Source: Endomicrobiia bacterium (GTDB lineage: Bacteria > Elusimicrobiota > Endomicrobiia > PHAN01). Taken from it: DNA of 6,275 bases. The stretch spans positions 1-6,275 of the forward strand of contig JASEHK010000088.1 of assembly GCA_030018875.1 (NCBI GenBank). Direction: 5' to 3'. The notes beneath the pieces are model-generated. The model did no database searches. It saw nothing but the letters and a program-made list of their open reading frames with translations, and was not told the origin of the DNA. Numbering within the stretch: position 1 is the stretch's first letter; the number at the start of each line of letters is the position of its first letter. Shown in pieces: positions 4,733-6,275 of the stretch. Both the position numbers and the translations under genes were made by a program.

Positions 4733-6275
4733 CTGATATTCCTCGAGCCGTCGGGCTGGTATGCCCAGTCGAAAGTCATTGATGTTGCGTTGCCGTAACC
4801 ATCAAGGGTGTTGTCCATATAAGTGATTCTAAGTTTTACATAATTTCCATTTTGACATTTTACTACATAAGTGCGGTTGACTATAGCATCAACTCCTGAC
4901 GCGTATCCTAATGTCGGCGCTTCGGTAACTGAATCTAAAGAAACAGCGCCATAATCATAGACAGCACCTCTGAGTTGAGTAAAGTTTGGAATGCCGACAA
5001 AATCTAAATCATATTCGCCACTGACACTTTCCCTGCCGGAATGAAATGAAAAAAATGCACCGGTCGTCCAGTGGTTGGTTAAAACCTGCCCCGTGCGCAC
5101 GGGGAGCGCCGCGGGGGTGATCTCGCCGCCGTCATCCGCGACTACGCCGCCGCCTCCACCCGATGTCACAACAATACCCGTCGGACTGTCTATCCCCGAA
5201 GTCGCCGCCATTCCGAAGACGGGCGTGCCGGAGTAAGAAAGAAGTTTCCATCGTCCGCCGGTCTTTTCCATTCTGAAAGTATTTGCGCCGCCCTGTGCGC
5301 CGACGATTTTGTTCGCGCTTGTGTCGAACCACGAACGCTCCCACCTCACGTCCGCGACGGCTTGTTCTCTCGACGGCGCGAGCGTGATTTTGTCCGTGTA
5401 TATCTTCATTCTTATTGCGTCGAATTTGGCGAAGTCGGCGCGGACGGCTCTTTCCATCGTCGCATATCCGCCCAGAAAATTTTCCGAGACGCCGCGCATA
5501 AAGGCGAACGGGGACTCGGATTCGTAGGAAGCGATGAGTTCGTCAATGGCTTCTTTAACGTCGCGCGACGGGTCTTCCGTCGAGTAAAAAATTTCCACGC
5601 CCTGCCCAAAACGAGGGTATACGGCGAAGTCGTCGCCTCGCGCCGAATTGATTTTTAATTTGATTTCCACGGTTCTTGCCGGGACGAGGTCTATTTTTCC
5701 CTGGAAGTTTTTTCCGCTTAATGTCAGCACACCCTTTTTGTAAATCGCGCCGCCGTCGAGGGAGATTTCGATGTCGCGGGCGTTCTGGGGCTTGTCCACG
5801 GTTCCTCTTATCTCGATCGAGTCGGATTGTCTTTCGGCTCTGTAAATGGTAGTCGCGTCATAACGGATATTTTCGGCGATCTGGCGGTTATCTATGTAGA
5901 GAGTTTCTACGGACGCCGGCTCGAAGGCCGCGCCAGAGTCCCATGAGATTTTGTATATCTCTCCCTTGGCCGCGGCTATTTTTTGGCGGAGGTTTTCTGT
6001 TTCGCTGTCGCAATAAAAGTCGCGGTTTCCGTCGGAGAAATAATCGAAATTTCCTTTCTTTGTAAGCGTCTGATTAAGTTCGCGCTCGAGTTTTTCGTAG
6101 TCGAGCCGCGGCTTTTTCCCCTTGATAAAATAGGCCGCGGTGGCGGGGTCTGTGGGCAGTTCTTCCGGTTTTCTGGAATAGACCGCCTGCATTTCCGACT
6201 TTATCGCTTCGACCTGGGCGAGATAACTTTTGAGGCCGGTCTTGACGATGTTTTCTTCGTCTTTGAATTTTTCGA
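4729..6275 (-). CDS. Large secreted multi-domain protein, 5' end outside window
   Basis: The frame is open to the window edge. The 27 codons before the first Met (6192) read as real protein (EKFKDEENIVKTGLKSYLAQ...), so that Met is internal and the gene starts beyond 6275. Counting from it, the visible parts are a helical, probably coiled-coil start (1-80), a beta-rich region with SIEIRGTVDKPQNARDIEISLDGG (125-148) resembling an Ig-like or carbohydrate-type fold, an NTF2/SnoaL-like segment (about 225-328, with WERSWFD and GGRWKLLSYSG), a Gly-rich linker (344-356), and a C-terminal beta domain (about 374-487, with YVVKCQNGNYVKLRITYMD and FDWAYQPDGS) like those at the ends of exported proteins of diderm bacteria. 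The exact function is unknown. It overlaps the barrel gene by ATGA (4729-4732), suggesting a surface pair. GC falls sharply in the C-terminal domain. Confidence 0.8.
   Translation of the reverse strand, partial: EKFKDEENIVKTGLKSYLAQVEAIKSEMQAVYSRKPEELPTDPATAAYFIKGKKPRLDYEKLERELNQTLTKKGNFDYFSDGNRDFYCDSETENLRQKIAAAKGEIYKISWDSGAAFEPASVETLYIDNRQIAENIRYDATTIYRAERQSDSIEIRGTVDKPQNARDIEISLDGGAIYKKGVLTLSGKNFQGKIDLVPARTVEIKLKINSARGDDFAVYPRFGQGVEIFYSTEDPSRDVKEAIDELIASYESESPFAFMRGVSENFLGGYATMERAVRADFAKFDAIRMKIYTDKITLAPSREQAVADVRWERSWFDTSANKIVGAQGGANTFRMEKTGGRWKLLSYSGTPVFGMAATSGIDSPTGIVVTSGGGGGVVADDGGEITPAALPVRTGQVLTNHWTTGAFFSFHSGRESVSGEYDLDFVGIPNFTQLRGAVYDYGAVSLDSVTEAPTLGYASGVDAIVNRTYVVKCQNGNYVKLRITYMDNTLDGYGNATSMTFDWAYQPDGSRNIR

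Noticed and set aside
1..6275. CRISPR array, tRNA, rRNA or a transposase gene
   Set aside because: No regularly spaced repeats, cloverleaf-like segment or DDE/HUH transposase sequence was found on either strand.

Overview
The window has two halves facing each other. The left half (1-2689, + strand) is an accessory island of small genes packed like toxin-antitoxin (TA) modules. The right half (3104-6275, - strand) is two translationally coupled genes for secreted and outer-membrane proteins. A 414-base convergent intergenic stretch (2690-3103) separates them. The signal peptide plus beta-barrel protein means a diderm (Gram-negative type) bacterium. The protein style would fit a candidate-phylum or Elusimicrobia-like diderm, but the sequence does not settle the lineage.

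Left half: (i) the last codons of an MntA-like nucleotidyltransferase overlap a HepT (HEPN/DUF86) toxin gene; (ii) three coupled genes follow, namely an unknown small protein, a conserved partner protein and a DUF6036-type nucleotidyltransferase that has lost one of its two metal-binding aspartates; (iii) a single-gene AbiEii-like nucleotidyltransferase with an intact active site; (iv) a small conserved hypothetical gene. Neighbouring genes often overlap by 4 bp (GTGA or ATGA), as in translationally coupled modules.

The most interesting signal is at the 3' ends. The last gene of each of the three modules, from three unrelated families, ends in the same tail, KS-x-KK-x-RGGG-[F/L]-TL. In the first two, the tail's last codon and stop form CTT TGA, the exact slip sequence of the RF2 (prfB) programmed +1 frameshift. 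The sequence after the stop is also conserved: read in the +1 frame, both copies encode EYFLKQKGV-[K/N]-I and then a stop. All five base differences between the two copies in those codons lie at third positions of the +1 frame, and four of them are silent. In the second copy the +1-frame stop overlaps the next gene's ATG as ATGA. I therefore propose a portable C-terminal tail with a built-in +1 frameshift (short and long forms), placed at the end of each module in a cassette-like array. This is inference from sequence and needs comparative and experimental testing.

Right half: a large secreted multi-domain protein, whose 5' end lies outside the window, overlaps by 4 bp a 542-residue outer-membrane beta-barrel protein. 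The two probably act together at the cell surface. The C-terminal domain of the secreted protein is far more AT-rich than the rest, suggesting a domain with a separate history.
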